A stretch of 64,000 bases of DNA from Nodularia sp. NIES-3585 (lineage in GTDB: Bacteria > Cyanobacteriota > Cyanobacteriia > Cyanobacteriales > Nostocaceae). The notes below the pieces were generated by a model. That model searched no databases. It worked only from the letters and a program-made list of their open reading frames with translations, and was not told the origin of the DNA. Shown here piece after piece: positions 35,782-45,167 of the stretch. The stretch covers positions 2,885,270 to 2,949,269 of the forward strand of contig NZ_BDUB01000001.1 in NCBI RefSeq assembly GCF_002218065.1. The letters are read 5' to 3'. Position numbers and translations under genes: made by a program. The first letter of the stretch is position 1, and every line of letters starts with the position of its first letter.

Positions 35782-36414
35782 TTACCCATGACTGAGATTA
35801 AGTGTTTGAATTTCTGCTTGGAGATTGGAGCGAGCAGATTGTTCGGCAACCTGGAACATCAAGGGCGTATGATAGATGCGCTGCTGCTGCAAAAAATGCT
35901 CTAAAACTTGTCTACGACCTGTCATATATTCTAATTCTGACAACCATGCATATTCTTGGCGAATAGCACGGGCGTATTTCTGATACTGGACTGGGTTAGC
36001 AGCCAAAATTGCTAAATCTGCATCAAGTAAGACTTGGCTATCATAGTCATTTGTAGCAGCTTGGTGATGTTTGGTGTTGAGAATGAGACGGCTGACAGTA
36101 GCTATAGTATTTGTGGGAATGCCAAAATTACTTAGCAATTCACAAGCATAGTCTGCGCTTCTTTCCTCGTTATCTTGAGCTTGAGTGTCGTAAACTACAT
36201 CATGAAACCAAGCGGCTAGTTGCACAGCGGGGAGGTGTTGAGCGTAGGTTTGTAAAGTATCAATTGTGTTGAGGACGTGATCAATATGTTTTAGTGTGTG
36301 GTAGTGGCGATCGCTAGTAGAATAAGCTTTAACTAAATCAGTAAAGGTTTGCTCAACTGCTACTGCATCAACTCCAAAGCTTTGCAGTGTCTGCTGCCAA
36401 GAAAATAATCCCAT
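35782..36414 (-). CDS. HD-domain metal-dependent phosphohydrolase
   Basis: A 210-residue protein with HD-type metal ligands: RHYHTLKHIDHVL near residue 38, then AAWFHDVVYDTQA near residue 66 with the His-Asp pair, followed by DYACELL and a later Asp in LLDADLAIL. This matches the family of predicted phosphohydrolases that hydrolyse nucleotides or other phosphoesters; the substrate is unknown. The C-terminus (YHTPLMFQVAEQSARSNLQAEI) is helical and typical. It stands between ccmP and an SDR gene on the same strand, with no clear functional link. Confidence 0.85.
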   Translation of the reverse strand: MGLFSWQQTLQSFGVDAVAVEQTFTDLVKAYSTSDRHYHTLKHIDHVLNTIDTLQTYAQHLPAVQLAAWFHDVVYDTQAQDNEERSADYACELLSNFGIPTNTIATVSRLILNTKHHQAATNDYDSQVLLDADLAILAANPVQYQKYARAIRQEYAWLSELEYMTGRRQVLEHFLQQQRIYHTPLMFQVAEQSARSNLQAEIQTLNLSHG

Positions 36415-36471
36415 TGCTACTTTGTAAATTGATCAAAGTTTGAGAGCTTTTGGCGTGAAGATTTTTTGGGG

Positions 36472-37452
36472 TTACGTTTGAGGTGATTTAAGTGCTGTTA
36501 GTAGTAACAATGACCACGGCACTTTAATATCAGGTATGAGCCACGAGGATTTTCTCAGTCCGGGTAAGGCGGCTGGGATGATAAACTTTAGGGAGCGTAG
36601 CGATGCCGGGACATTGCCTTCTTGATCTACAATTCGATATTGTTGAGCTAGTTCGGCGACAATCTGCACTTTTCCGGTACGGCGCATGACATTGGCATCA
36701 CCAGTCAGGGCTGCAATGACTCGCCCTGTGAATAAGGGAGTTTCCCAGTTATAGCGTTCAGCAATGACTGAGTTTTGTGGTTCAGTAATATTTTGTGTTG
36801 CCATATCATCTGCTAGACGGGAAAATAGCTCAGTACCAACAATACCAGGCCAGATAGACACAGAAGCAATATTATGAGGCTTGAGTTCCACGGACATATC
36901 AGCCGCTAATCGGTCACAGGCGGCTTTACCAGTACCGTAGGCGGCACTGAAAATTTGGTACATCCCACCCCATGAGGAAATGGTACAAATTAATCCCTGT
37001 TGACGTTTGACCATCATTCTGGCGGCAAAAATACTAGCTATATAGTGGCTACGCAAACCGACGTTGTTAGTCGCATCCCAAAGGCTGGGTTCACATTCCC
37101 AAAAAGACTGTCCTTGAGTATCTCTTAATGCCTGGACTCCTGAGAAGACATTATTAACTAATAAATCAAGTTGTCCATTTTGCTCATCTTGGATGCGTTC
37201 AAAAAGTAAACGCACTTGCTCATCGTCGCTATGATCTACTTGGACGGGAATACATATTCCACCTGCTTGCTCAACGGCGGTTTGGGTATCATTGAGATTG
37301 CCTAATATTTCACCACTAGCATCAGAGTTGCTGAGGCTGCGTCCGGTAATATACACAGTTGCACCTGCTTCACCCAGACCAATGGCAATTCCTTTACCAA
37401 TTCCCCGCGTTGCACCTGTGACTAAAGTGACTTTTCCTTCTAGGTTTGTCAT
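36472..37452 (-). CDS. Short-chain dehydrogenase/reductase (DHRS1-like)
   Basis: A 326-residue SDR. The cofactor motif TGATRGIGKGIA is at residues 14-25, NNVF near 100, catalytic Ser in ICTISSWGG and the YxxxK pair in AAYGTGKAACDRLA near residue 177. Length and the C-terminal extension (residues 250-326) resemble the DHRS1-like subgroup rather than classical 250-residue SDRs. It should oxidise or reduce an alcohol/carbonyl with NAD(P); the substrate is unknown. It is divergent from putA, with about 280 bases between the two starts. Confidence 0.87.
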   Translation of the reverse strand: MTNLEGKVTLVTGATRGIGKGIAIGLGEAGATVYITGRSLSNSDASGEILGNLNDTQTAVEQAGGICIPVQVDHSDDEQVRLLFERIQDEQNGQLDLLVNNVFSGVQALRDTQGQSFWECEPSLWDATNNVGLRSHYIASIFAARMMVKRQQGLICTISSWGGMYQIFSAAYGTGKAACDRLAADMSVELKPHNIASVSIWPGIVGTELFSRLADDMATQNITEPQNSVIAERYNWETPLFTGRVIAALTGDANVMRRTGKVQIVAELAQQYRIVDQEGNVPASLRSLKFIIPAALPGLRKSSWLIPDIKVPWSLLLLTALKSPQT

Positions 37453-37736
37453 AATTACTCGCTAATATCTATCTAATATTTTGCCGTTAGAAGGGAGATT
37501 TGGTACACATTACATAGATATTTTACTGAGAAGATTAGGGGTAAATCTAGAGATTGTGAATCTAGCCGACAATATACAAACATTGTCCAGAAACAAACTT
37601 AATTATCCTGCGTTATAGATATGGTGAGAGCAAATTGAAAGCGTCACAATAAAGGTGAGTCGGGGTGAAAAAAACTTCCCAGTCCCCAGTCCCCAGTCCC
37701 CAGTCCCCAGTTCCCAACCTAAATAAGGAGTTAACG

Positions 37737-40709
37737 GTGGTATTACAAGTACAAGCCAGCACATATGAAGCTAAAACTCAAGAAGTTGCTAAACAGCTGC
37801 TCTCAGCCACCCAAGAAAATCGTTCGTTTTTAGGTTCCTTACGCGATCAGATGCGCTGGGATGATAAGTTACTCGCTTGGGCGATGAGTAATCCTGGTTT
37901 ACGTGTGCAACTATTTCGGTTTATTGATACACTACCTGCTTTACAAAATAAGTCGGAAATTGCCGCACATTTACAAGAATATTTAGGCGAAGAGTCTGTA
38001 GAGTTACCCTCAGCTTTAAAGGGGATGCTCAACTTTGCTAATCCTGATTCTATGCCAGGACAAGTGGCGGCGACTACTGTTTCTACAGCCGTGGAAACTT
38101 TGGCGCATAAATATATTTCTGGGGAAAACATTAAACAAGTCATTAAAACAGTTGAACGACTGCGAAAAGAGAAAATGGCTTTCACTATTGACTTACTTGG
38201 TGAAGCGGTAATTACTGAGGCGGAAGCGCAGTCTTATTTAGAACGCTATCTAGAATTAATGCAGCAATTGGTGGAAGCGTCGAAGAATTGGGCGGTAATT
38301 CCAGCTATTGATCAAGCTGATGGCGAAGCTTTACCACAAGTTCAGGTTTCTGTGAAGTTAACGGCGTTTTATTCCCAGTTTGATCCATTAGATGCTCAGG
38401 GTAGTGAGGAGAAAGTTAGCGATCGCATCCGGATTTTATTACGTCGGGCGCAGGAATTAGGCGCATCTGTGCATTTTGATATGGAACAGTACGCTTACAA
38501 AGATTTAACTCTGAATATTCTCCAAAAGCTGTTGCTCGAAGATGAGTTTAGACAACGTACAGATATTGGGGTGACTATCCAAGCATATCTGCGTGATAGC
38601 GAAGAGGATGCCAAAAACCTGATTTCTTGGTTGAAACGGCGCGGTTTTCCCCTGACAGTCCGGTTGGTGAAGGGCGCATATTGGGATCAGGAAACGATTA
38701 AGGCGGAACAAAAGCACTGGAAACAGCCAGTTTATAACGATAAGGCGGCTACGGATGCCAATTTTGAAACTATTACTCAGTTGTTGTTAGAAAATTACCA
38801 ATATGTGTATGCTGCTATTGGTAGTCATAATGTGCGATCGCAAGCTCGTGCAATTGCGATCGCACAAAGTTTAAATGTCCCTCGTCGTCACTTTGAAATG
38901 CAAGTGTTGTATGGGATGGGGGATAAGTTGGCGAAGGCTTTGGTCGATCAGGGTTATCGAGTTAGAGTTTATTGTCCTTACGGTGAGTTGTTACCGGGGA
39001 TGGCTTATTTAATTCGGCGGTTGTTGGAAAATACGGCTAATAGTTCGTTTTTACGGCAAAATTTGGAGAATCGACCAATTGAGGAATTACTCGCGCCACC
39101 AATTCCAGCCTCCCCCTCGCTTGCGGGGGGGAATGAGGGGGGGTTTCTCGGTGCGGCGGATACAGATTATGCAGAGGAGGAAGCCACTATGAAGTCTGCT
39201 AAAGCTTTTGCATCGGTTCGTCAACAATTGGGTAGGACTTATTTACCTTTGGTGAATGGGGAGTATGTGAATACTGCGGAGTTTGTTGATTCGCTGAATC
39301 CTTCTAATTTTAGTGAGGTGATTGGTAAGGTTGGTTTAATGAGTGTGGAACAGGCGGAAGAGGCTATGCGGGCGGCTAAGGCGGCTTTTCCTGGTTGGAA
39401 GAAAACTCCTGTACAGCAAAGGGCTGGGGTTCTCAGAAAGGCTGCTGATTTGATGGAAGCACGTCGGGCTGAACTTGCGGCTTGGATTGTTTTGGAGGTG
39501 GGTAAACCTGTTAAGGAAGCAGATGGGGAGGTTTCTGAGGCGATAGATTTTTGTCGCTACTATGCTGATGAAATGGAACGCCTGGATGCAGGTGTAAACT
39601 ATGACGTAGCTGGGGAAACGAATCGTTATATTTACCAAGCTAGGGGAATCGCTGTGGTGATTTCTCCTTGGAATTTTCCTTTAGCGATCGCCTGCGGAAT
39701 GACAGTCGCAGCTTTGGTTGCCGGGAATTGTACTTTGCTCAAACCTGCGGAAACATCTTCTGTAATTACTGCTAAACTTACAGAAATCTTGATTGAGGCG
39801 GGAATACCTAAAGGTGTTTTTCAATACGTCCCTGGCAAGGGTTCCCAAGTTGGGGCTTACTTGGTAAATCATGCTGATACTCACATTATTGCTTTTACTG
39901 GTTCTCAGGAAGTGGGTTGTCGCATTTACGCAGAAGCCGCAACGCTGAAACCTGGACAAAAGCATATGAAGCGGGTAATTGCGGAAATGGGCGGTAAGAA
40001 TGCAATTATCGTCGATGAAAGTGCTGATTTAGACCAAGCTGTGGTCGGGGTGGTACAGTCAGCATTTGGTTACAGTGGACAAAAGTGTTCTGCCTGTTCG
40101 CGGGTAATTGTGCTGCAACCAATTTATGATGCTTTTGTGCGGCGGTTGGTAGAAGCGACGAAATCTTTAAATATTGGTGAAGCTGAGTTACCCAGTACCC
40201 AAGTTGGGCCAGTCATTGATGCTAGAGCGCGCGATCGCATCCTAGAATATATTGAGAAAGGTAAGACAGAAGCACAAGTAGCGGTGGAATTAACAGCACC
40301 TGCACAAGGATATTATATTGGTCCAGTGATTTTTAGTGAAGTCGCACCCGATGCCACCATTGCCCAGCAAGAAATATTTGGTCCAGTGTTAGCTGTAACG
40401 AGAGTGAAGGATTTTGCTGAAGCTTTAGCAGTGGCTAATGGGACTAATTATGCTTTAACTGGGGGGCTTTATTCTAGAACACCTTCCCACATTCAGCAAG
40501 CACAGACAGATTTTGAAGTCGGAAATGTGTATATTAACCGCAATATTACAGGTGCCATTGTTGCTAGACAACCTTTTGGTGGTTACAAACTTTCTGGTGT
40601 GGGTTCTAAGGCCGGAGGGCCTGATTATCTTCTGCAATTCCTAGAACCACGGACGGTTACGGAAAATATTCAGCGTCAAGGTTTTGCACCCATTGAAGGC
40701 GCGGAATAA
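37737..40709 (+). CDS. putA: Bifunctional proline dehydrogenase / delta-1-pyrroline-5-carboxylate dehydrogenase
   Basis: A 990-residue enzyme converting proline to glutamate. Residues about 100-440 form the FAD-dependent proline dehydrogenase barrel (VSVKLTAFYSQFDPL, VHFDMEQYAYKDLT, RLVKGAYWDQE, VRVYCPYGELLPGMAYLIRRLLEN in parts). From about 510 is the NAD-dependent aldehyde dehydrogenase domain, with VISPWNFPLAIACG, the catalytic Glu in IAEMGGKNAI and catalytic Cys in YSGQKCSACSR. The GTG at 37737 is chosen over the one at 37665. AAGGAG lies 6 bases before it, and the longer form would translate a CCCAGTC repeat. There is no DNA-binding domain, so it is not the autoregulatory PutA type. Confidence 0.93.
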   Translation: MVLQVQASTYEAKTQEVAKQLLSATQENRSFLGSLRDQMRWDDKLLAWAMSNPGLRVQLFRFIDTLPALQNKSEIAAHLQEYLGEESVELPSALKGMLNFANPDSMPGQVAATTVSTAVETLAHKYISGENIKQVIKTVERLRKEKMAFTIDLLGEAVITEAEAQSYLERYLELMQQLVEASKNWAVIPAIDQADGEALPQVQVSVKLTAFYSQFDPLDAQGSEEKVSDRIRILLRRAQELGASVHFDMEQYAYKDLTLNILQKLLLEDEFRQRTDIGVTIQAYLRDSEEDAKNLISWLKRRGFPLTVRLVKGAYWDQETIKAEQKHWKQPVYNDKAATDANFETITQLLLENYQYVYAAIGSHNVRSQARAIAIAQSLNVPRRHFEMQVLYGMGDKLAKALVDQGYRVRVYCPYGELLPGMAYLIRRLLENTANSSFLRQNLENRPIEELLAPPIPASPSLAGGNEGGFLGAADTDYAEEEATMKSAKAFASVRQQLGRTYLPLVNGEYVNTAEFVDSLNPSNFSEVIGKVGLMSVEQAEEAMRAAKAAFPGWKKTPVQQRAGVLRKAADLMEARRAELAAWIVLEVGKPVKEADGEVSEAIDFCRYYADEMERLDAGVNYDVAGETNRYIYQARGIAVVISPWNFPLAIACGMTVAALVAGNCTLLKPAETSSVITAKLTEILIEAGIPKGVFQYVPGKGSQVGAYLVNHADTHIIAFTGSQEVGCRIYAEAATLKPGQKHMKRVIAEMGGKNAIIVDESADLDQAVVGVVQSAFGYSGQKCSACSRVIVLQPIYDAFVRRLVEATKSLNIGEAELPSTQVGPVIDARARDRILEYIEKGKTEAQVAVELTAPAQGYYIGPVIFSEVAPDATIAQQEIFGPVLAVTRVKDFAEALAVANGTNYALTGGLYSRTPSHIQQAQTDFEVGNVYINRNITGAIVARQPFGGYKLSGVGSKAGGPDYLLQFLEPRTVTENIQRQGFAPIEGAE

Positions 40710-41029
40710 AGATCAAATATTTCAACGCTGTTGGCGGTGGAAATAAGTCTTTTTTTTTTAACGAACCGCCAAGTACGCCAAGAACGCAAAGGGAAGAAAG
40801 AAAAGGAAGAGAAATGCGGAATTCTACTCGCAAAAGCTCTCTGAAACCCTCTTTCCTTCGTGTTCTTCTCCCTGGGGGAGACGCTTCGCGAATGTGTCCT
40901 TTGCGGTTCGTTCCCCTAAATATACATTTTTGCAAATAGGTAAAGGCTCATGCTTATTTACAAATTTGTACCAAATCGGGGTTATAAGTCATAATTTTTC
41001 AATAAGTTGGGCGTATACTAAACTAAGCA
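40710..41029. other. Spacer after putA
   Basis: A 320-base gap holding the dispersed inverted-repeat element described separately and a short AT-rich promoter-like region before the next gene. No gene was seen. Confidence 0.55.
40760..40912. repeat. Dispersed inverted-repeat element (AACGAACCGC ends)
   Basis: AACGAACCGC at 40760-40769 and GCGGTTCGTT at 40903-40912 are perfect inverted ends of a 153-base element. The interior carries AAGTACGCCAAGAACGCAAAGGG, an AG-rich tract and a GGGGGAGACGCTTCGCG motif. Such ACGC-AAG elements are widespread in Nostocales spacers and may be non-autonomous mobile DNA. Confidence 0.7.
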
Positions 41030-42349
41030 TTGAAAAAATATATGACGTTCTTACACAAACTAACTAGTAAATTTGCACGTAATAATACTCAAAACATCTC
41101 AGGAATAGATCCATCAGTAATTAGCCAAACACCGACAGTGCAGAAACAACCAACAACACCAAAAACGCTGGCTGAATTAGAGCAGGAGATACTAAAACCA
41201 ACGCCCGTTCTTAGTACATCCGTTGCCAAAAAACATGGCAAAACCAAAAAAGGTATAGGTAGTAAGCTGATTTGGATAGGAATACTTATAGGAATTCCCA
41301 CAGGTGTGGTTTGGGTAGCAAATCTGCCTTACGCGATAATTCGCCGTCCTGTGATGCAAAATGCGTCTTTTTTACTGCTCCCCAGTTACATAAGCATAGA
41401 ACAAAACTATCGGCAGGCATTGGCATCAATGGAGCAAGCTGAACACCTGATTGAAAACCCTACTAGTACAGCTGATTTGGTGTTGGGTGAACAGCAACTA
41501 CAACAAACAAAAATATATTTAAATAACTTACCCGTTGGGTTAATTCATGATAGATGGGAATACCAATATGGGTGGTATGACTGGCGGTTTAGTGTTTATG
41601 GTCTGAATACAGCCCGTCGTCAAGTAGGACAGCTAGAAGCCAAGGTTTTTCAGGAGAAAAATGCTCAGACCCTGCTGACTGAGCATAGTCAGGCATTCTT
41701 GAATGCCAAACAGCAGTATCAACAAGCTACAACAGTAGCTGATAAAAAGTCAGCGATCGCAGCTTGGCGTTCAGCACTGGATAATCTAGAAGAGATTCCC
41801 GGCCAAACCCTAGCCGGAAAAACCGCTCAAAGTCAACTAGATGTTCACAAGCGTGATTTTCAGGAAGTTGTGGGATTAGCCGCAGGAAATGAACGCGTTA
41901 GTACTTTAATTACCGCAGCGCAGCAATTTTCTTGGCAAGCTGCAAAAGCTGCTCAAAATCCACCGCACACAGTCACTGAATGGCAACAAATAGAAAATTT
42001 ATGGTCACAAGCCATCAATCGGATAAAACTGATTTCTTCGGAAGATGTGGTCGGTTATGCGGAAGCACAAAAGTTATTAGCAATTTATGAGACTAACTTA
42101 GGTCAGATCAAAGTCAGACGACAAGCTGAGGCAGATTCTGTACAGGCTTTAGCAATGGCACAACGAGAAATAGAAAGCTTATTAGCTTCAATTCCCACTG
42201 ACCCCCAAAATTTGCAGCGCAATCGTGTAATTAGTCAATTACACGGCATTATTAACCAATTAGAAAAAGTGCAAACAGGTACAACTGTTTATTTAAAAGC
42301 TCAAGAGTTATTGCTATCGGCAAATAATAAGTTGAAGCAACTCCAGTGA
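41030..42349 (+). CDS. Hypothetical membrane-anchored coiled-coil protein
   Basis: A protein of 439 residues from TTG 41030, or 435 from ATG 41042; neither start has a clear ribosome site. Residues about 1-75 are polar and basic. One transmembrane helix follows (about 84-107, LIWIGILIGIPTGVVWVANL), then about 330 residues rich in Gln/Ala/Leu helices (LEQAEHLIENP-type, QQYQQATTVADKKSAIAAWRS), likely coiled coil outside the cytoplasm. No enzyme motif was recognised. Similar proteins are conserved in cyanobacteria, but I cannot name a function. It is monocistronic, between putA and the DUF423 gene. Confidence 0.75.
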   Translation: MKKYMTFLHKLTSKFARNNTQNISGIDPSVISQTPTVQKQPTTPKTLAELEQEILKPTPVLSTSVAKKHGKTKKGIGSKLIWIGILIGIPTGVVWVANLPYAIIRRPVMQNASFLLLPSYISIEQNYRQALASMEQAEHLIENPTSTADLVLGEQQLQQTKIYLNNLPVGLIHDRWEYQYGWYDWRFSVYGLNTARRQVGQLEAKVFQEKNAQTLLTEHSQAFLNAKQQYQQATTVADKKSAIAAWRSALDNLEEIPGQTLAGKTAQSQLDVHKRDFQEVVGLAAGNERVSTLITAAQQFSWQAAKAAQNPPHTVTEWQQIENLWSQAINRIKLISSEDVVGYAEAQKLLAIYETNLGQIKVRRQAEADSVQALAMAQREIESLLASIPTDPQNLQRNRVISQLHGIINQLEKVQTGTTVYLKAQELLLSANNKLKQLQ

Positions 42350-42426
42350 GAATTATCACAGTGAGATTACCTTCTTTTGTGACTTTCCGAATCAAGAAAG
42401 TAGTAAAAGAAGGATATAGCAACCGC

Positions 42427-42807
42427 TTAAAATTTCAAACCCCAAGCCGCAAAAGCCAAAGTCCCCCAACCAACCAGAAAAGCGACACCGCCCAAAGGCG
42501 TAATTGCACCCAAGTATTTCACACCAGTTAAACTCAAGGCGTACAAACTACCTGAGAAAATCGCAATACCAATGATAAATAACCATCCAGTAGCTATTAA
42601 CATCGGTTGAGGCGATGTTGCGCGACTAATCAATAAAGCTACTAGCAAAAGTGCCAAAGCGTGGTACATTTGATAACGTGCGCCAGTATCGAAAATTTCT
42701 AGCGATCGCTCACTAATTTTTTCTTTCAAGGCATGAGCAGCGAAAGCACCTGCGGCTACAGATAAACCGCCTAAAACCGCAGCTATACTGACAAATATTT
42801 GTGCCAT
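42427..42807 (-). CDS. DUF423 (YgdD-like) membrane protein
   Basis: A 126-residue integral membrane protein with four predicted helices. The DUF423 pattern is clear: GGLSVAAGAFAAHALKEKIS at the start, FDTGARYQMYHALALLLVALL in the middle, FIIGIAIFSGSLYALSLTG and ITPLGGVAFLVGWGTLAFA at the end. The function is unknown across the family. It lies 18 bases downstream of the next gene on the same strand and may be cotranscribed with it. Confidence 0.88.
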   Translation of the reverse strand: MAQIFVSIAAVLGGLSVAAGAFAAHALKEKISERSLEIFDTGARYQMYHALALLLVALLISRATSPQPMLIATGWLFIIGIAIFSGSLYALSLTGVKYLGAITPLGGVAFLVGWGTLAFAAWGLKF

Positions 42808-42825
42808 TCCTAATTAGGATTTCTT

Positions 42826-43314
42826 CTAGATGTCAAAATAATATGATACAGCCCCTTTTTCACTCACCTGAAAATCAGCATTGAATTCTTTAGCTTTCAT
42901 ATCTAAATACTCTTGTGCGTCGGCGGCTGGTAGTTGACAATTCATCGCCAAGCCTAAAACAGTAACGCGCCCGTTATTTTCTTGTAGCATTTGATAAAAA
43001 TTCGATTGTAGGCGATCGCTTAGTTGTTGCTGAAGTACTTTTTTCTCGTTCTTGCTTTGACGATACAACCCTAAGCTCATCCAACCGCCTAAAACCATCG
43101 TAGGTATACCAAAAATTATCCCATTTCTCGCTGTATTATCAAGTAGATACAGCACGGGTTCATTGATAAATTCCTCTGCTACAGCCTCATGGTATCCTGT
43201 GGCAACGGGCTTGAGCATCGATTTCTTCTCAATCGTCGCTGAAACTGATAGTGTCAAAAACATGAATCCCAGTGTTAATAGCCAACCCGCAGCCAATTTT
43301 TCAGCAGTCTTCAT
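42826..43314 (-). CDS. Hypothetical membrane protein, paralogue A
   Basis: A 162-residue protein. N-terminal hydrophobic helix (AGWLLTLGFMFLTLSVSA), a second membrane segment (IIFGIPTMVLGGWMSLGLY), then a soluble C-terminal domain of about 70 residues (LSDRLQSNFYQMLQENNG, VTVLGLAMNCQLPAADAQEYL) resembling a small winged-helix-like module, ending VSYYFDI. The neighbouring gene at 43401 encodes a protein with the same layout and a closely matching C-terminus. Function unknown. Confidence 0.75.
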   Translation of the reverse strand: MKTAEKLAAGWLLTLGFMFLTLSVSATIEKKSMLKPVATGYHEAVAEEFINEPVLYLLDNTARNGIIFGIPTMVLGGWMSLGLYRQSKNEKKVLQQQLSDRLQSNFYQMLQENNGRVTVLGLAMNCQLPAADAQEYLDMKAKEFNADFQVSEKGAVSYYFDI

Positions 43315-43400
43315 AATTTCACATCAGATTTTAAACTTTGCTTGCGATTCTAGCCTTACTTCTCAAAAGCTTCCACTAAAAACAGGTGAATCTGGAGAAT

Positions 43401-43823
43401 TCAAATATGAAACAAGTAACTAATATCACCTTGTTCACTGGGTTCAAAAGAGGCATTGAATTCTTGCGATTTCTCATTCAGATATTTTTTGGCTTCTTTT
43501 CCCGGTAGCTTTGCTGCCATTGCCAACTGTAAAACAGTTATTTTACCATGATTTGCTTGAATAATCTGATAAAAAATCCCATCCAGGCGATCGCTTAACT
43601 CTTTTTGATGTCTTCGGCGCAAACCCCAAAATATATATCCTCCGCCTGCGGTGAATGGTACACCTAAAACTATTCCTGTAAAAACCGTATTTTCTGCCTC
43701 TTCTTTCTGTTCTGGACTATTGTTTTCGACGTTTAATTCAGATAACGTGCCAAAGCTAGCTATCAAAAATAAAAATCCCAAAGAAAGCATCAATCCACCA
43801 CAGACTTTTTTAATAATTTTCAT
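43401..43823 (-). CDS. Hypothetical membrane protein, paralogue B
   Basis: A 140-residue protein: membrane helix (GGLMLSLGFLFLIASFGTL), short Glu-rich outer loop, second helix (IVLGVPFTAGGGYIFWGL), then C-terminal domain LSDRLDGIFYQIIQANHG, ITVLQLAMAAKLPGKEAKKYL, ending ISYLFHI. It matches the gene 86 bases downstream over two thirds of its length, so the pair arose by tandem duplication. The helix-turn-helix-like rhythm of the C-terminus could indicate nucleic-acid binding at the membrane, but this is speculative. Confidence 0.75.
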   Translation of the reverse strand: MKIIKKVCGGLMLSLGFLFLIASFGTLSELNVENNSPEQKEEAENTVFTGIVLGVPFTAGGGYIFWGLRRRHQKELSDRLDGIFYQIIQANHGKITVLQLAMAAKLPGKEAKKYLNEKSQEFNASFEPSEQGDISYLFHI

Positions 43824-43867
43824 AATTGCGACAGAGGCTATTTAAAGACCTTGCCGCAATTTTAATC

Positions 43868-44554
43868 TTATTTGCGCGTAGCTTCCAGTAAACGCGAGTA
43901 ATAAAAACGAGTCTTAGTCATCGCTTGGCGTTCTACCGCAAAGCCGTTACTTTCCAGGATTTTTACCACATCAGCTTCACGGTGAAGATAGGCGCGAGTT
44001 GCTTTACTTGGTCCAGGGAAGAAACTGCCAATTTTCTTCAGTATAGTTAAAGCGCAGGTCTTGGGCGCAAAACTCATAATTACCCTTGATTCTGCCAAAG
44101 AACAAAGGTGAGAAACCATCTCATCGGCTTTTTCTTGGGGGTAGTGAATCAGAACATCTAAACAAATAACCGTGTGGTAGCTACCACTCAAAGATTCCAA
44201 ATCCTGGACAGCGAAAGTGGTATTTTCGGAATTCTCCAAGGTTGCTAAAGCTCTCTCCTTGGCTTCTGTGACCATTTTCTCAGAAATATCACTGGCATAG
44301 ATTTTAGCACCATCTGCGGCCAAAGGGATGCTCAGACTACCTACACCACAACCAGCATCACAGATTGATAATTCTGGTAAATTACCATCATCTTTCAGCC
44401 AGCCAATAACTGTATCTACCGTTTGCTGGTGTCCTGTGCGGATATCTAACTGGACTTTGTTGACTTCACCATCGCCGTAAATTCGCCGCCAGCGGTCAAA
44501 ACCTGTGGAATTAAAATACTCGCGAACAATCGTTTTATCGTCAGCTACGTTCAT
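43868..44554 (-). CDS. chlM: Magnesium-protoporphyrin IX methyltransferase
   Basis: A 228-residue SAM-dependent methyltransferase that esterifies the 13-propionate of Mg-protoporphyrin IX, a committed step of chlorophyll synthesis. The family signature is seen in VREYFNSTGFDRWRRIYGDG (residues 9-28), motif I in SICDAGCGVGSLSIPLAADG (about 63-82), VICLDVLIHYPQE, and the C-terminal LHREADVVKILESNGF and TRFYYSRLLEA. Length matches cyanobacterial ChlM. It is monocistronic and followed by the small paralogous membrane genes on the same strand. Confidence 0.94.
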   Translation of the reverse strand: MNVADDKTIVREYFNSTGFDRWRRIYGDGEVNKVQLDIRTGHQQTVDTVIGWLKDDGNLPELSICDAGCGVGSLSIPLAADGAKIYASDISEKMVTEAKERALATLENSENTTFAVQDLESLSGSYHTVICLDVLIHYPQEKADEMVSHLCSLAESRVIMSFAPKTCALTILKKIGSFFPGPSKATRAYLHREADVVKILESNGFAVERQAMTKTRFYYSRLLEATRK

Positions 44555-45167
44555 AAACTTAAATTTTCAAGTGTTCCCAATGCTTAAAATTATCATTAAT
44601 AGCAACCGTCAAGAATACTTTGACATATTTATTTTAGGAATTTTTCTCTCACTTACGGCATACTAACTAATTATAGATAATACCTGAGTTATCTTGGTTT
44701 TTATCACTTTTAGAGCTAAGATATAATTTTTATTCCCTCAGTAATCTCAAATAAAGTCCTGTGCAGTAAAAAAGTCAGCAATTCCTAGTGATTTTTCTCT
44801 GCTTTCACATATTTATAACTCATTTTACTCACAAAGTAGCAAGTTTTTGCTTTTTAACTTTGCTTTTTTAGCATTCTTGATTAAAATATAATTGCAGTCG
44901 TTATTCTATAAATACTTGATTTTTTAGTAATTACTAAACTCAGATATAGGCATCAGATTTGATCATTGAAAAAATCTAAGTATATGTGGGGTGTGTTATG
45001 GCTTTACCCTAATGCACCGTCTTATGGGTCTTGGTGCCGTACTCTCCTGGATCAGACACCCTACGAACAATTTATAGTTCTTCATGTAGATTGAATTTTT
45101 CTAGCCGACTTAATTATACATTAGACATTAGTTTATTTGTTCATTTAGCCTGATTAATCACTAACCA
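44555..45167. other. Divergent intergenic region between chlM and the antiporter
   Basis: A 613-base AT-rich region between two divergent starts, so it should contain promoters for both. It includes a degenerate dispersed palindrome at 44991-45064. No gene was seen. Confidence 0.55.
44991..45064. repeat. Degenerate dispersed palindrome (GGGTGTGTTA type)
   Basis: GGTGTGTTATGGCTTTACCC and TAATGCACC form an imperfect hairpin, and ACACCCTACG at the right end mirrors GTGGGGTGTG at the left. This resembles the cyanobacterial GTAGGGTGCGTTA...AACGCACC repeat, here eroded. Confidence 0.55.

Noticed and set aside
37847-40637. Minus-strand frames inside putA
   Set aside because: They are shadows of the plus-strand enzyme, whose catalytic motifs are complete.
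44991-45090. Possible 5S rRNA or structured RNA
   Set aside because: The sequence looked RNA-like because of paired GGGTGTGTTA and TAATGCACC segments, but it fits an eroded dispersed palindrome and lacks 5S rRNA hallmarks.
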